Shown here piece after piece: positions 12,001 through 25,631 of a stretch of DNA of 64,000 nucleotides. The translations under genes were made by a program, and so were the position numbers. Under the pieces are notes generated by a model. It ran no database searches, had not been told where the DNA came from, and saw nothing but the letters and a program-made list of their open reading frames with translations. Location: NCBI RefSeq assembly GCF_000002425.4, contig NC_037254.1, positions 5,177,084-5,241,083 of the forward strand, written 5' to 3'. The stretch is from Physcomitrium patens (taxonomy: Eukaryota > Streptophyta > Bryopsida > Funariales > Funariaceae). Positions within the stretch are counted from its first letter, which is position 1; the number at the start of each line of letters is the position of its first letter.

Positions 12001-14850
12001 TTATATGTTGAACTTTTTCCTTATTATTATTTTAATTTGCCTACTTGCAACCCAAATACCACTACACTAGTGAATGAAATGAAAGCATATCTACTTGATG
12101 AGGCATACGGTGGTGCTGCAATCCAAAAACTAGTGCAGTACCGCTGCCACTTTACACCGCTTGCCGCAGCCATGAGATTTTCGAAGGGGGAAATGCGGAG
12201 ATAACTAGAAAAGAACCCCTCACAGAGTGAACTTTCAAAACACTTGTTTTTGTAAAGTTTGTCTCCATCTGTGGATTTGAATGAAGCCATAACGATTGAT
12301 TAACATACTGTGTTGGATATCCGCTTTCAACAGTTGCATGACTTCAGGCTTCTGGTGGCGTGGTGTAGTTCAGATACGTCTTCATGATTGGTACCCTGGA
12401 TGTCCTCTCCATTGCTACGAATTTGACTTGCTTAGACTCAGAAGGATCCTAGCTCCAATTTTTTCGTTTAGAGTGGGGACGTTCAAAGTCTTTACTCACA
12501 CTGCAGATGAATTACCTCTTCTCGGGGCCGATTTTTGATGAGGCTCATGGAAAATGTGAACAAAACTACCTGCCGCGCTTTCCTAAATTTGGTGTGGTCT
12601 TGCAGCAGGATCGGGTTATTAGTGCTGCTTGGTGAAGAATCGCTGCATACTTGGAGGGCCATATCACATAGTACGTGGCCACCGATCTATTCACTTGTTT
12701 CTCTACTTCAAGCCTATACTAAACACACCAGGACTAAGGCCACCTCGGCACCCAGTGGGTCCTCCCTTTTCTTTGCAAAGAATTAAAACCTACAGTCTTC
12801 CAACTAATACCTCATTTATCGGGCTGAATCAGCAACTCAGATTGCCATCAAACTAAGAATTCCCAGTAGCTACGCTTTTCTATTCGGCAGATAATCTACT
12901 TTGGATCCGAAATTAGATCCTAACCGTATCGTAGTTGACATGTGGAAGCGGAAAAACACGAAATTTGGAGACTTTGTAGTGAATTTCTGAAGCTTCTACA
13001 AGCTCCCAGACTAGGAGGTGCTAGATAACGAAGGCCAGATTTAGGGCCTACGCCCATTCCAATGCGAGAAGCAAATGCTCATGATCTAACCCAATTTCCA
13101 GATGAATAGGATTTACCCTTAATCACAAATCAATGCTGTTGGATGCTCCAATCTAGTAATGAATGACATCCCCAGCATTAATTTCAAAGAGAGATTCACG
13201 TTAGTTATGAAAAACAGTGCAAACCCTTACTGTACTAAAGGTATTCTTAACTGCCTACGTGTGAAACTGTGAAAGCAGTCTGCATATCATAACACGGTTG
13301 AAGGCACCGATCTTCAGATTCCTATGTATTGCATCTAAAGCTCAGTTTGCATGACAACTTGCGAGAGAGTTCGTTGCGGAATTGAATGAGAGGGGCTATT
13401 GAATAGATTCCAATTTATCGTCGGTTGGCGGGTGTGATCGAATGGATATGGTACTTCAGGGTTGGTGATGGGGGGGGGGGGGGGTTTGAGCCCGGTGGTA
13501 TCCAGATCAGACCCCTCCCGTAAGATTCAGAGTAATAGATACGATAAGTAAAAGCGAGAATTAGATGCCGGGCCAACAACCTTCCAGCTTTTAAAGCCAT
13601 ACGTACTTCGCAATCTGGTTGGGTGCTGATCTCCATTTACTGCTGGGGGCTAATTTGAACTCGTGGAATCGAGAGGAGACTTTGCGGCCTCGGCATCTGT
13701 ACGCAGCTACTACTTACTTTGCAATATTGTTGGGCTCGAAACCCCAAACTAACTTTTTACACCAGTTTACTATGCAATGCTCTGGGTCCTTTTTACATAG
13801 TAAGCTGCAACCCTTTAAGACTAAGAATAAACAAGAAAGTTACTTGATGATCATGCTTTGAATGTGATCATCAAAGAAGAACGTAGATGAGGGGAAATAG
13901 AGAAATGCCACCCGCCAGTAAATCCTGAGATGGGACCAGAACAGATCACTAATCTTCGCGCTCCCTGCTCTGTGCTAGGAAGTCCCAACCTCCGAGGAAG
14001 ACAGGTATTCGAACTAATCTAGCAGAACTAATTCCGGAGCATGATTGGTGTTACATCCACGCAGTTTCGAGCTAACATGAAAACGCTGACAATCATTGAC
14101 AATCCGTGTAATGTGTGAGTGTACGTCTTTTTCAAGCGGAGCCCTTTACTTAGTCACAATTGGAAGAGCATTTGGAAGAGCATCACACGAACATGAGAGT
14201 TGTGTCGACCAGTGTGCACCAAAATCTCATACGGAGAAAATCAGGTGGAAGGGTTTGATTCCTGTACACATTTGTTTCGTTTCGTTTCTTCATTCAATTT
14301 ATTTTGCATTACCCGAGTGTATTTCGAACGTCTGTCGTGTGATTATTGGTCGATACATTACAAAATCGGAGCTTTGTCCCAACTAAAGCAAATTAATGAC
14401 CACCCAACCAACTAAAGTGTCCTTAATTTATCCGTCGCCCTTTCAATATTCTTATGCTTGACAACGTCCAGGCTCACAACAATATCGGCTTTTGGTGGGC
14501 AATGAAATTCCATCACTCTAATTGCAAATTTTTTTGGAAATTAACTGTAAATAAACAAACCAATGGTGTCAAGCTTGTCGTGATTTCTCGTGTGCGGAGG
14601 GTATGCATCCACATCACATCGTTAGATGTGTGCCAAGTGGAATGCAGGGGCGGGGACAACGGATGGGATTTGAGGAGGGGGTGGTGGTGCAACGGATGGA
14701 TGAGACATATATCTCGGATGAATGTGACATTAGATGAATGAAGTTTTGGGATAATTAGAATGCAGACACTGAACATGTGTGTTCGAATTGTTGCATACTT
14801 TTACAATTCAATGAAAAAGGTATCTTCTCTGACATACTTTTTGCTTTTTA
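12001..14850. other. GC-richer island without an assignable gene
   Basis: Base composition rises sharply relative to both flanks and matches that of the two gene islands, yet no ORF exceeds 96 codons and I recognise no domain in any of them. Short ORFs occur on both strands (for example 12027-12290 minus, 12296-12538 plus, 14096-14386 plus). It could be a non-coding transcript, a dead gene or a recent insertion. I make no functional call. Confidence 0.5.
13470..13484 (+). repeat. Run of 15 G
   Basis: Uninterrupted G15 followed by TTTGAGCCC, in the middle of the GC-richer island. It can form a G-quadruplex or be a sequencing/slippage hotspot. Confidence 0.9.
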
Positions 14851-15999
14851 CATATTCTTCGACATTCGGATCTTCCTAGGAGAATATTATTAAAATATTT
14901 ATGAGCATAAAAAGTTTGGACTGTTGATTGTGATGAATTTCACTTGTTTTGTATGATTGAATTATGCAAGTTCGACTGGTAAATGTATCCTCAACCTCAA
15001 TGTTGTCAATCTAGGTTTGAAATAAGGTTTCACAAGGATGAAATGAATTTGTAAAATTACACATTGACACTATAAATACTTACATGTGAACATATTTTAG
15101 TTTGAGGTTATGAGAAACAATTGAATTTGAGGTTTAAGTTGTGTCTAAAGACTTCAGAATAGAATAGGGGATATGAAGATCAAACAAATAAAGCACTTTT
15201 ATATTATAATTATTCTTACATCAATAACACACAACTTATTATTTATAATTATTATTTTCGTAAGATTTAAAAGCTATTGCCATTATTTTAGAGATTTTTT
15301 ACATAAGCTTCGTTTTTTAATCTAAAAAACTTATCTTTACCTAATTTATAAAATCTATTAACATGTTAAAATAAATTTCATATAGTCTTCTAATATTTGA
15401 GAATAATATATTAACTTTTGCAACAAACCAATTGATTTTTTAAATATAATTATTCTATCCATATTTAATAATAAAAAATATTAATATTGTTTTGTTGTTG
15501 AATATCATATAATGAGAATATTCTTGTTTTTGTTTTGTTTTGAGTAAGTGCCAAATTAGTAATTATTCTAAGACATACAAAAAAAAAAAATTAACAATAA
15601 CATAATAATATTCTATAAATTCTTCATGGTAAGTGTAACATTGAATACGTTTATTCTACACTTCCATAGATATTTTCCAGATATGCCAAGGCTTCTACTG
15701 CACTGTATCTCACAAATCTACTATTAGCAAGAATAAAGTTTCCCACTCCTACTTTAATGGTCATCAACATCTCGCCTTAAACTTAACATTGTTGTTGAGA
15801 TGCCTTACACCTTAGTCACATACGACTTACAGCCAAATCTGTGTTGAACCTGAGTCCTTCTCTCTTTATTTTGCAGCCCTAGCCAATGACAAAGGATGGT
15901 CTTATTTCTACGCACTCCTTTATGCTTGATCTTGTGCTTCAGAACAGACTCGCAATAGCATACGCCTGAAAAAAACTGTTTTGGTGCTTGCAAAACGGT
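14851..15999. other. AT-rich intergenic DNA
   Basis: No gene seen. From about 15650 the composition begins to rise towards that of the following gene. A 62-codon minus-strand ORF (15805-15993) has no recognisable features. Confidence 0.5.
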
Positions 16000-16600
16000 A
16001 GTTTAGCATGCCACAGAGAGTTGGTAAAATTTGGACCAGCCGAGACGCAAAAAATAAGGCAAAAGTAAGAAGAAGAAGAAGAGCAGCGAAAAGGCATTGA
16101 AAAAGGTGGACCAGTGTATCATCGGGGATTCCATGCAGGGCGATGCCCCATTCTGTTTCTCGTGAGTCGCAGCGCCGTATTTTGAGCGTGCAGTCCTTTA
16201 CGTCGACGTCGATCTCCCATGCAAATTCACCATGTCAGGCCCGTCTCCAATGCAAGCACCACCACAGAGAAAAAAAACCCCGTTGACATCCATGCATCAC
16301 CTTCGCTGCAATCGCCCATCGCGGGAAAACTGGGTCGAGAGGGAGAAAGAAGAGAGTGGACGGCGAAGAAAGAAGATTGTGCGAAAGTGAGGAGAGACTT
16401 TATTGGCAACACACCTTGGCAGTGACAGTGCCCCTCGGTGTAAAAGATAGCTTCGCCGTTTCGTCTCGCAGATCCTAAGGCTTTTGGGGGCGCAAGGCGC
16501 GTTTAGGAGGCATCGGTGATGGGGCGTCCTGGCTTTTGCTGAAGCTCTGCGTAAAGGACGTTGCGCTCTGCAAAAGTAGAGTGAAAAGTACCCGAGAAAC
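16000..16600 (+). promoter_or_regulatory. Presumed promoter/5' leader of the DUF547 gene
   Basis: A GC-richer, purine-patterned stretch immediately upstream of the inferred start codon at 16601, including an AAGAAGAAGAAGAGCAGCG run near 16067. No clear TATA box. Several short upstream ATGs lie in it, so translation could be modulated by upstream ORFs if all of it is transcribed. Position is inferred from the gene model only. Confidence 0.35.
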
Positions 16601-19600
16601 ATGGCTCTGAGGTACATCTCATCAGAAGTTGGGGCTAGCCAAGGTGAGCAGCTGTCGTTGATAGGCAACGGGATTTAGTTTTAGAGGTTGGGGCCGATCT
16701 CCACGTGGGCAATTTAGGCAGGCCGACCCCTACGGTGGGAGTGTGATTTATGTGGGGGATTTCTGAGCGATTGCTGGGATGCGACAGCGGAGGAGGGCTC
16801 TCAGTGTAGTGGAGAGGAGCCAGTTCATATGGTGAAGGCGATGTCCAGCGACTGTCAAAGTTTTCTCTTCGTCCTGTAGGATCCCATTCAATAGTTGTCT
16901 TGGGTGGAAGCTTACTGCACGCCTCGCTACTCGTCTAGTGCAGATTGCCAGAAAGAATCTTGCTTCCGAGGACGTGCTTGAACACCGTGCGGTTTTTGAA
17001 GGTTCTCAAACGGAAGTAGGAACAAGATCAAGTCCATTGGAAGGCAGTGTGGACTACATCACACAGGCGCAACTACTGGGTTGTTAATGTGAACTGAGTT
17101 AGAAATCGGCCAAGGTATGGACGTTTGGTCAATAATGTGTTAGGCCAGATTGGGGTGGAGCCCATTATGGTTGTTCGAAGTCAAGTTGGATACATTGGCG
17201 ATCCTTGGCAGGAGCAGGGCTCCCGCTCAGGTGCGGCGTGCAAAGTAGAAATGGCAATGCAAGGCAGAGAATTTGCGTTTCTTCAATCTGACTTTGATGA
17301 ACTGCAGTTTCCCAAACCGTTGGTGACTGTAAGACCAATCTCCCGGTATGCGATGGTCTACACCCTGAGCTTCTTTCGACTTTTCAGTCTGTCATTACCT
17401 TGAACATCTCCTGTTACTCAAATTGAGTCAGAAACTCCGATGCTGCAAGTCTTTTACCTCCCTTACTGTATATCAAACATGACTTGTTTCCAATAGGAAA
17501 TTTGCTGGAAACGTCGGTAGTTTTTACTTTCAGAAACAGTGAGTGGAGGTGCTGAATCCGAAGCTTCTGTTTATGATGGAATTGCCAGGCTTTCTATCAA
17601 GGAGAAAATCCATAAGAAATGTAAAGGTGGTGTTTCCTCATCAGAGCTTCGTCTCATGGAGAGTTACATCAACAAGTCGCAGCAGTCGGAGGATGGAATG
17701 CAAGAAGCGTCGCTGCGTAGGCTTGTGAAAAGCAATACCTGTAAGAAGATCGCTCAGCGCACTGAACTTGAAAATGAAGTGTTCGAGTTGCACCATCAAC
17801 TGGAGAAAGAAATCAAGCTTCACAGTGCTTTGGAGAATGCGCTCTCGTCCACATCCAGCCCGCGGTTTCCTGATTACGCTTCGCATGACCTTCCCAAGAA
17901 TGTTCAGAGGTTGCTGACGGACATTGCATTGCTGGAAGATGCAGTTTTGAGGCTAGAGACGAAAGCATCTTTTCTTCAGTGTGAACTTGGGCGGGAACGG
18001 ACGGAGCGTGAAGGGATTGAGCACGTCTTAGACACGCTTCTCAACATGTCTGTACGATCTCGAGTGAAGGACTCTGCTCCCATCTCGCCACCAGCATCGC
18101 CACTATTGACACCGGTTTCGTTAAAGAAAACGTCACGACGATCAACGAAGTCACCACAGGGGGCTGGGAGATCTTCATCAGGTTCAACATTGAAGGAACT
18201 TCTGCAGAAACCTACGTCGGAACCTGAACTGCAGTCTTCACCCCCACCGAATTCCCCTCGGCGTAGTTTGCGTGACTTGTGGAGCGCCCTGGAGGATCAT
18301 CCTGCAACGTCTTTTCTTCCCAACACGGATAATGTTCACACATTGGAGAGGAATCGCCTGCAGTCTGCAGTGGAGCTGACGACTTTTCCTTCATCTGCAG
18401 CAGTTATGCCATCCAGTTTACACCTCTCCACCTCTCCCTCTCCTCACACACTGGCGGAACGACCGCGCAATGTCACGCCTGTAACCCCTGCATGCTTACC
18501 GAATGATCTTCCTCGCAAATCATCGAATCCTGCCAAGCTTCTTGGTTCTTCCAATCGACTCGCCTTCTGGAACTATTTCAACTCATCCGATGATGCGGCC
18601 TCCCTCAACAATCGGTCTGCAAATCCCACTCCTGACGCCGAGCCGCACACCGAGTCTTTGCATCATGATTGCTCCTCTATTCTTGACGACGACTTCACCG
18701 ATCATGTTAAGATGCCCAAGCTTCGGCGAATTCGGGGATTAAAGCGACAAAGCCAATCTCGTGTTTCTTCTCACGACGATGCAATCTGTTCAGCACGGCG
18801 CGCCTCCAATTTCTCTGAGAGCGATTTCTCTGTGGTGAGCCCGAGGAAATCTTTCAAGGAGTCTCCTCGCCCGAGCACATCGGTAGAAGATGGATTGTTT
18901 CCTTCGCTGCCATCTGATGCTAACCGCCTGTCGGAGGAGATGGTGCGGTGCATGGTGGATATTTACTGTCACTTGGCGGAGCCGACTGGCGAATCCTATG
19001 CTTTCCCTGAGTGTCCTCTGTCGCCATCCTCCCACACCGGGCGTCTCTCAACGTCATCATCTTATTCTTCTAATTCGGACTCATCCCTCCCTCCCGGTGC
19101 TCAAAGCCCCGAATTAGACTCCAAGCAACATGGCGATGTAATGGGATGCGAGTCGACTCCTGATCCATACAAGGCAATGGGGAAACTGCCGTGGGCTAAC
19201 ATTGGTCCTTACATGGACGCTAATGAGGTGCCATGGCTGTCTGTTGGGAAAGACCATCTTGAATTCGTCGCGCATAGCCTTGGAAGATTTCGGTGAGTAT
19301 TGTCAAGTTTTCATCATACACCAGTTTAGTGAAAATGCAATGCTTATGTTTTCAGGAATGCACTCGCGAATCCATTTTCATGTTTCTAACCGATATTGGT
19401 GGCTGTGCAGATTATTGGTGGAACGACTAGCAAAAATCGATCCCGCGACCATGACGCACGAGCAAAAGCTGGCGTTCTGGATCAATCTCTACAATGCACT
19501 TCTCTTGCACGCCTTCCTTGCCTATGGAATTCCGAGAAGTGACCTCAAGTTCTTCACCCTCATGCAAAAGGCAGCATACTGCGTCGGTGGATATTGGTTC

Positions 19601-20167
19601 AACGCTGCTGCCATAGAGTGCAATCTCCTCAAGGCCAAAATCATGCTACATCGACCACAGTTTGCGTTGATAATGGCGCTTCACAACAAGAAATTGACTG
19701 ATGAGCAGAGCCAATTCGGAATTGACCGTGCCGAGCCGAAGGTCAACTTCGCCCTTTCTTGCGGTGGACACTCGTCTCCCATGGTGCGCATCTACACTCC
19801 AGCGCACATCCACGACGAGCTCGATTGCGCGTTCCAGGACTACTTACGCGCCACCGTGGGTATGACCGCTAAGGGCCGGGTTCTGGTTCCCAAGCTCGTC
19901 TACAACTACGCCCGAGAATTCGTTGAAGATGACATGGTGCTCGAATGGGTATGCCGATTTCTGCCCATTGCGCAAGTGGCCGTTATCCAGGAATGTATCC
20001 AGCTCCGCCACCGCCGTCGGCTGTTCAACTCCGCGACATTCTCCGTGGCCCCTTACAGCTTCGCATTTCGGTACCTGTTCCCGAAAGATATCAGCGGTGC
20101 AGCATACACCATCGACTACTCCGACTTCGCACCGAGCGTGAACAGGCGGTTCCATTTCTGCACATAG
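16601..20167 (+). CDS. MIP1-leucine-zipper / DUF547 protein, three exons
   Basis: My splice model is exon 1 16601-16643, exon 2 17534-19292 and exon 3 19411-20167, giving 852 codons plus stop. The ATG at 16601 has a good context (A at -3, G at +4). Exon 1 ends in phase 1 at G|GTGAGC. Exon 2 follows ACTTTCAG, and the second intron is GTGAGT...GTGCAG; all phases agree. Residues about 88-182 are the coiled-coil/leucine zipper called ternary complex factor MIP1, first seen in partners of MADS-box proteins. A Ser/Pro-rich, probably disordered middle follows. From about residue 600 comes DUF547 (PF04784), with the hallmark FWINLYNALL at 623-632 and FALSCGGHSSP further on. The family is plant-wide and its biochemical activity is not established. 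A second in-phase acceptor 6 nt downstream (17540) would remove two residues. If exon 1 were wrong, the first ATG inside exon 2 is at 17656. Confidence 0.88.
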
Positions 20168-20699
20168 CGCCCAGACTCGACGCAACAAGGACCAAAGCAC
20201 ATGATGACAAATTCATTGATTATCAGATTTGTGGAAATCAAATTTTCCTAGGAGTAAGTTGGGTGAAAGCGTAGTATAATGCCAGAGCGCAATTTTTGTA
20301 GGCAGTAACTGAGTTTGTACAGACGGTGACATTGTTTGTAAACATCGGAAAACTTTAGAGAGACTCATTCAAAACCTCTGCAGCTTCGAAACAATCTCAA
20401 GCCTTCTATGGATCCTTGAGAGTTGAATGCTTTATGTGAGTGTCGTCCCACTGATTTATGACCTTGCGAGGCCCATCAGTGCTACTCCTTGAAGATGATC
20501 AGAACATCCTCTCTCGTCACCGAAATCTGAGCACATCTGTCATCAAACGTTGGGATTTGATTCTTCGTTAAGTTGTTCGAAAAGTGGCAGAACGAAATGT
20601 GAGTACCTTTGGCGCATTCCTCCGACAGTTGACGTCTTCGAAGAATATGTAGAATGACACTTTGAATTAGAATGAGAATTCTTAGATCTCTTAGATCTC
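20168..20699 (+). other. 3' flank of the DUF547 gene
   Basis: Moderate GC falling to AT-rich DNA. It presumably holds the 3' UTR. I see no decisive poly(A) signal. Short ORFs here have no recognisable domain. Confidence 0.4.
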
Positions 20700-22003
20700 G
20701 GTTTGCCAAGATAATAAAGGAGAAAATCCTTATAGAAGAATTTCCTTCTACGAAAGAGTGAAAAGATCTTAGGGTTCCAAAACCAGAATATGATATTCCG
20801 ATATCCTTTAAAAAAGATGATCAAAAGGAGTCTTATGGTTTGTAGGAAGACTTGAAAAAAATCAAGGCAGATATAATCATTGCTCAATTGTTGGAGATAT
20901 CTCCAAAAATAAAAAGAGTTTTTAAAACAAGCATGCCTATTAAAAGACATCAAAGATCTAAGAAAAAAATCCAAGCCTATATAAGAATGATTTAAGGGGC
21001 ACAAGAAGTCAAAGCAATTGAATTAGAAGTCTCAATAGTTGACAAGATTATTCCCTACACAATCATAGATGGAGGTAGTGGATTAAATATAATGCCCATA
21101 CAAACAATAGAGAAGTTGGACCTTAGTATAACTAGCCTTTCATCTTATGTAATTAATATAGCTAATTAAAACCAAGATACTTTTTTGAACCAGATTAATG
21201 GTTATAGAGTGATAACAAATGGTGAGGAGTATTCCCTCACTTTTCATGTGATTTATATGCATCTTAGCAAAAATTTACATCTATTGCTTTTAAGTAGACC
21301 ATAGTTAAGGGCAACAAGTGGCAAAATTGATTGAGGTGGTAAAAAGTCCCATATTATTTATGGTCCATCAAAAAACCTCACGAAAATCTTCATTCAATTC
21401 CAAAGATTATTATTGGAAAAAACTTCACCTAATTCTTCAAAAGAAAAAGATCAAATTTCACAACCTAAGAAGGAATTCAAAAAAAAAGTGAGGTTTGTCA
21501 ATTTGGGGCGAAAGAAATTGGTTCATTTTAATATGGTCCAAACTACTTTATTAAGTTGCATGGGCCTAGGACTATACGATTGGAAGGATGATAGAGAATT
21601 CACTCAATGGTTGACAAGTCATCCTATATTTAGTACAAATGAAGCGATGCATGTTAACTATATAGATGGTTTTGCTACTTTACAAAACAATGAAGCAGAT
21701 ATTAAGTTAGCTACATGGATAGACAACATCAAATTAAAAGATGTTGTTGAGATGAACTTTGACAATATTAAAGTTCATGAATTAAATGACTTAATAGAGG
21801 AGGGCAATCTTATTCCACCTTTAGAATTTAAACAAACTTTTAGTGGTCTTATGATTGAAAATGATGTAGCTATCTATCTACAAATACCAAATGATTGTTA
21901 TAGAAAATCTATCGAAAAAACTCATTTTCTTGACCTTGATTACAAATTAATGGATTTAACTTTAAAAAATGAAGATTTAAAACTAATTAAAGTGGGATTC
22001 TAA
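20700..22003 (+). pseudogene. Decayed gag-protease of a second gypsy lineage
   Basis: One plus-strand frame runs from about 20868 with four stops (near 20993, 21167, 21302 and 21332) and then stays open for 196 codons to 22003. It contains an aspartic-protease core, YTIIDGGSGLNIMP, and a downstream RP-LRATSGKID-GG pattern in which two stops replace expected Trp codons (G-to-A changes). Upstream, AQLLEISPKIKR resembles the pre-protease region of plant gypsy gag-pol. It is clearly a different lineage from the chromovirus at 37-43 kb, whose protease core is [16 protein letters not shown] and integrase are missing, so it is a truncated relic. The open 196-codon tail could look like a host gene but is in frame with the broken protease. 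Confidence 0.7.
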
Positions 22004-22929
22004 TTAATTAAAACTATACCAAGAAGAAAAAAAAAATCTTTTGACAAATGACACAAGGTTAAAATCCTTAAGCCTAGTATATTGGTCATTTTACAAGATG
22101 CTAAGAGATTAGATTTTCCAAGAAAAATTTGATACTATATGGTTGGGATTGTATATGGTTAAATAAGTCTTTCCAATTAATTCAGTTTGGTTACAAATTT
22201 TCAACGAAGAAGATTTTCCTACTAGAACTTCAAAAAATAGAAGTAAAAAATATACAATGTGATTTTTATCATATACGTGATCAAATGGTTCATCCTTAAA
22301 ATTACTTTGATTTCACTCTTTAAGTGGCAAATCATCAAAATTGAGTAGAATTTAGAAAACTAAAACTCTAAGATTGAAGTCTAGCATTAATATATTCATT
22401 CATTTTGACTTTTATTCAATTTAGTTCTTCAAAAAAAAATGGAGTGTTAAAAAGTAGTAGTTAAGTCTTATTTAATCATATAAGGATTATAGAATTGTTA
22501 TTTAAGTAAGGAATTGTTAATGAAAGGTCTCGAATTTGAACTCAGTTGGAAAAAATAAGCTATTATAATGAGTTAGTGTCAGTGTAGGAAAGACCAAAAA
22601 TAAACAACCAAAGGATATATAAGCCTTACAAGGTAGATGTCATGCTCTTCTTAAGTTGGAGAAGATTTTAGAATATTAATTTTTAAATTTTTCTAGTATT
22701 TTCTTGTCTTTAAAAATCTTAGTCATAATAGATTTTAAGTCCTTTGTTTTTCTTGGGTAGAGAATTAGATCAATCCAACTTAGTTGAAATATTAAATAGT
22801 AATAGCTTACTCACTCTAATCTTAAAAAAAATGATAGCTTCTATAGCTATGTTTCTTTTTAAGTAGTAGATTTTATACAATCAATTCTAGTTTCTTCTTC
22901 TTTGTAAATCGTCCTAGATGATTACTATG
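22004..22929. other. AT-rich DNA, no gene seen
   Basis: Probably the decayed continuation of the adjacent gypsy relic. No frame can be followed. Confidence 0.4.
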
Positions 22930-23735
22930 TGTGAGTCATCAAATCAACTCACTAATTATTTTAGGATAAAAAGATGAATTTAGAGTGCTTAGAATTATAA
23001 TATATGGTGAATAGTATAGAAATATTTTAAAAAATAAAAAATTAGAATGTTAGTTATAGAATTGGAGTCTTAGTAAGTCTTGGAGGCAATTATTTTAGTT
23101 GATTTATAATTTTTATTTATTGTTGAATAGTGAGTATTAGTTATTAAGATCAATATTTATATTGATCTTTTATCTATATATATATATATATATATATAAA
23201 GCTATAAATATTAGTTAGTAATTAGAAGAAGCATGAAAAAGAACCTCGTGTCTTTTTAATTCTTTATATAAAAAGTAAGATTTATAGTGGATTTAAATTG
23301 ATTTTATTATTGTAAAAAATCATCAAGATATGAAATTATAGCCTTAAAATATTATTAAAATTATAGAATCAATATATAAATTTTTAGACTTTATTTAAAA
23401 TTTATTTTTAAAAAATTAAGAATTTATAGAGCAATTTCTAAGACTGTGATAAAAATGAGTTTTATCACTTCGGGAGCTATTATGAAGAAATGGAATAAGA
23501 ATTGAAGGCCACAAAAGGTTCTAAGGCTAATTGGGTGTTTTTAAACACCATGAAGAAGTCAAAAATGCAAAAATATTGATTTTACTAGAAGAAAATAGGA
23601 GGACCAACAGCTAATATAGTCCTTGTAAAAAGGGAGGTGCACAAGTCCCATATGGATTGTAGCACCTTGAAGGTAGTTTAGAAGATAAGTCTAAGGTCTC
23701 GTGGCCTCTCTTAATAATTCATATATACTACTTGT
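22930..23735 (+). repeat. Solo-LTR-like repeat, family D, copy 2
   Basis: Starts TGTGAGTCATCAAATCAACT and aligns closely with 4480-5270, including conserved blocks such as GGTGAATAGTATA and AGTCAAAAATGCAAAAATAT. It contains a TA microsatellite at 23175-23198. Non-coding. Confidence 0.65.
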
Positions 23736-24698
23736 GAGCCTTGGTGAGGCTCGAATTCCTAATTTCTTAAGTAAGTTATCCTTGAGGTAAAAAAATATTT
23801 ACTTTTTATTTTTTAAATCTTCATAATTTACTCATAGTAACTTAGATTTATATGTTTTTTATACCATTGGAAAGATAAAGAAATTAAATTTCTAAAAATA
23901 TATTTTTTTCTTTTATTTTTTATTTTTTACTAAGTAAGAACTCAGTAAAAAAATTGTGACTACTTTTATAGTATACAATTGCTTCATTACACTTGTTCCA
24001 CTTGTTTTGTGTTTTGCTTCTTTTGTTCTTATTCTTACTACTTTTAGTTCACACCACTTATTGCAAGCAACTCTTAATTGAGGCCATCTTGTAATTGGGT
24101 TAAGGAGTAAATTTTACACTCACATTCTCACAATGCTTTATTAGTAGCTAATATATGTAGAGGTAAGTTTGAGAATGTTGTTAGCCTTGTTAGTATCATT
24201 CTTTTATTTTAATATCAATTCAAGACTCTCTAAGTCTTTTTTATCTATTAATAGTATTATTTATAAAATATATTTAAATTCTATTAATAGAAAAATCATA
24301 ATAGTATATAATAATCTATAAATAAAAAATATATTATTGTGATTACATAATATATTCTTTGATAGTTGAAATTTTTTATTTATTTTTATTGAAATATTAT
24401 ATTATTCAAGTTTATTATTTTAATATTTAATATAGAATATAAATAATTTAATATTTAATATTTAAAACCTCAATTTCTATGTTATTGACCTTAGATGAAA
24501 AATTATAAAGAATAGATTTACATATATCTACTCTTTTACCTTTTTAATTTTGTAGGTTGAAAAAAAAACTTTAGAACATACTTTTTTGTTTCAACTAAAA
24601 TTACTTACACTTTTATGAGTGTTTTTGAAAAAATATAATTTCAATCTGCTGTATCATTTTAATTTAGATTTTTATATTACGGATAAGAAAAAAAAATA

Positions 24699-24739
<41 letters not shown>

Positions 24740-25180
24740 GATGTAATAATTCTAAAATTCTAATACCATTATTTGATAATTTGATATATAATTTGATATT
24801 TAGTAGAACATCTATTATTAATAAAAAATAAAAATAAAATACATGAGTTTTTATTATCAAGAGAAATATATTTATTTAAAAAAAATTACACATGCTTGAA
24901 AAAGTATTTTAAGTCGGTGTTTGTCAAACTATTGAAATAAATACATATTGCATTGAAATATACTTGTAATTTAATAAATATTAATATCAATAATAGAATA
25001 ATTCCTTTATAGTATTTTTTTATTATTAATGTAAAAATATAAAATCTTCATTCAATTCATAATCACACTAAATAATCAAATTTTTTGTTTTTTTTTATTT
25101 ATTTTTAACTTTATAAACATTATTATGGCTTATATTTCAAAAATCACGTTGAATCAAGATTACTAATTATTATTTTCTTC
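23736..25180. other. AT-rich DNA with TA microsatellite
   Basis: No gene. A long TA array lies at 24701-24736. The ORFs overlapping it on both strands are repeat artefacts. Confidence 0.6.
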
Positions 25181-25631
25181 AATTTATTTGTCCGTTCACT
25201 CTGTGGTTCCATCTCACTCCAGCACTTGCTCGAGCATCTGTGCAAGTGCATTGTAGAAAAACTTTATAATAGTTACAATTCTCAGTGTTAAATTAATTCC
25301 ACATCTTTGTCATTTTCTTTACTATCAACAAGATCCAATAGACACCTCTTTTTCCTTTCACATTCTTTGGATAGAAAGTACATCTTTGTATAGCAGACAA
25401 TGGAACGTTCAATCCAAGCAAAACAACAAACACAAATCAAAAAAAAAAAATTGAGATTCATTATATCTTTGTAGTTAGCAAGTGACAACTTCGTAGTGAT
25501 GATTTAAAACCTGGAAAGATGGATTTGTTTTGGATGACAGTGTTCTTCCATCTCATTATTTATTTATTTACTTTCATTCCTCGTAGATTTTTTGTACACA
25601 AATTTTCAATAGTATTTAAAACAAAAAAAAA

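Noticed and set aside
12027-12290. 87-codon minus-strand ORF as a gene
   Set aside because: No recognisable domain, no splice context, and comparable ORFs on the other strand.
17125-17403. ORF upstream of DUF547 exon 2 as first exon
   Set aside because: None of its donors gives the phase needed by exon 2; the exon at 16601-16643 does.
24619-24860. Small ORFs on both strands
   Set aside because: They read through a TA microsatellite; same for 55022-55234.
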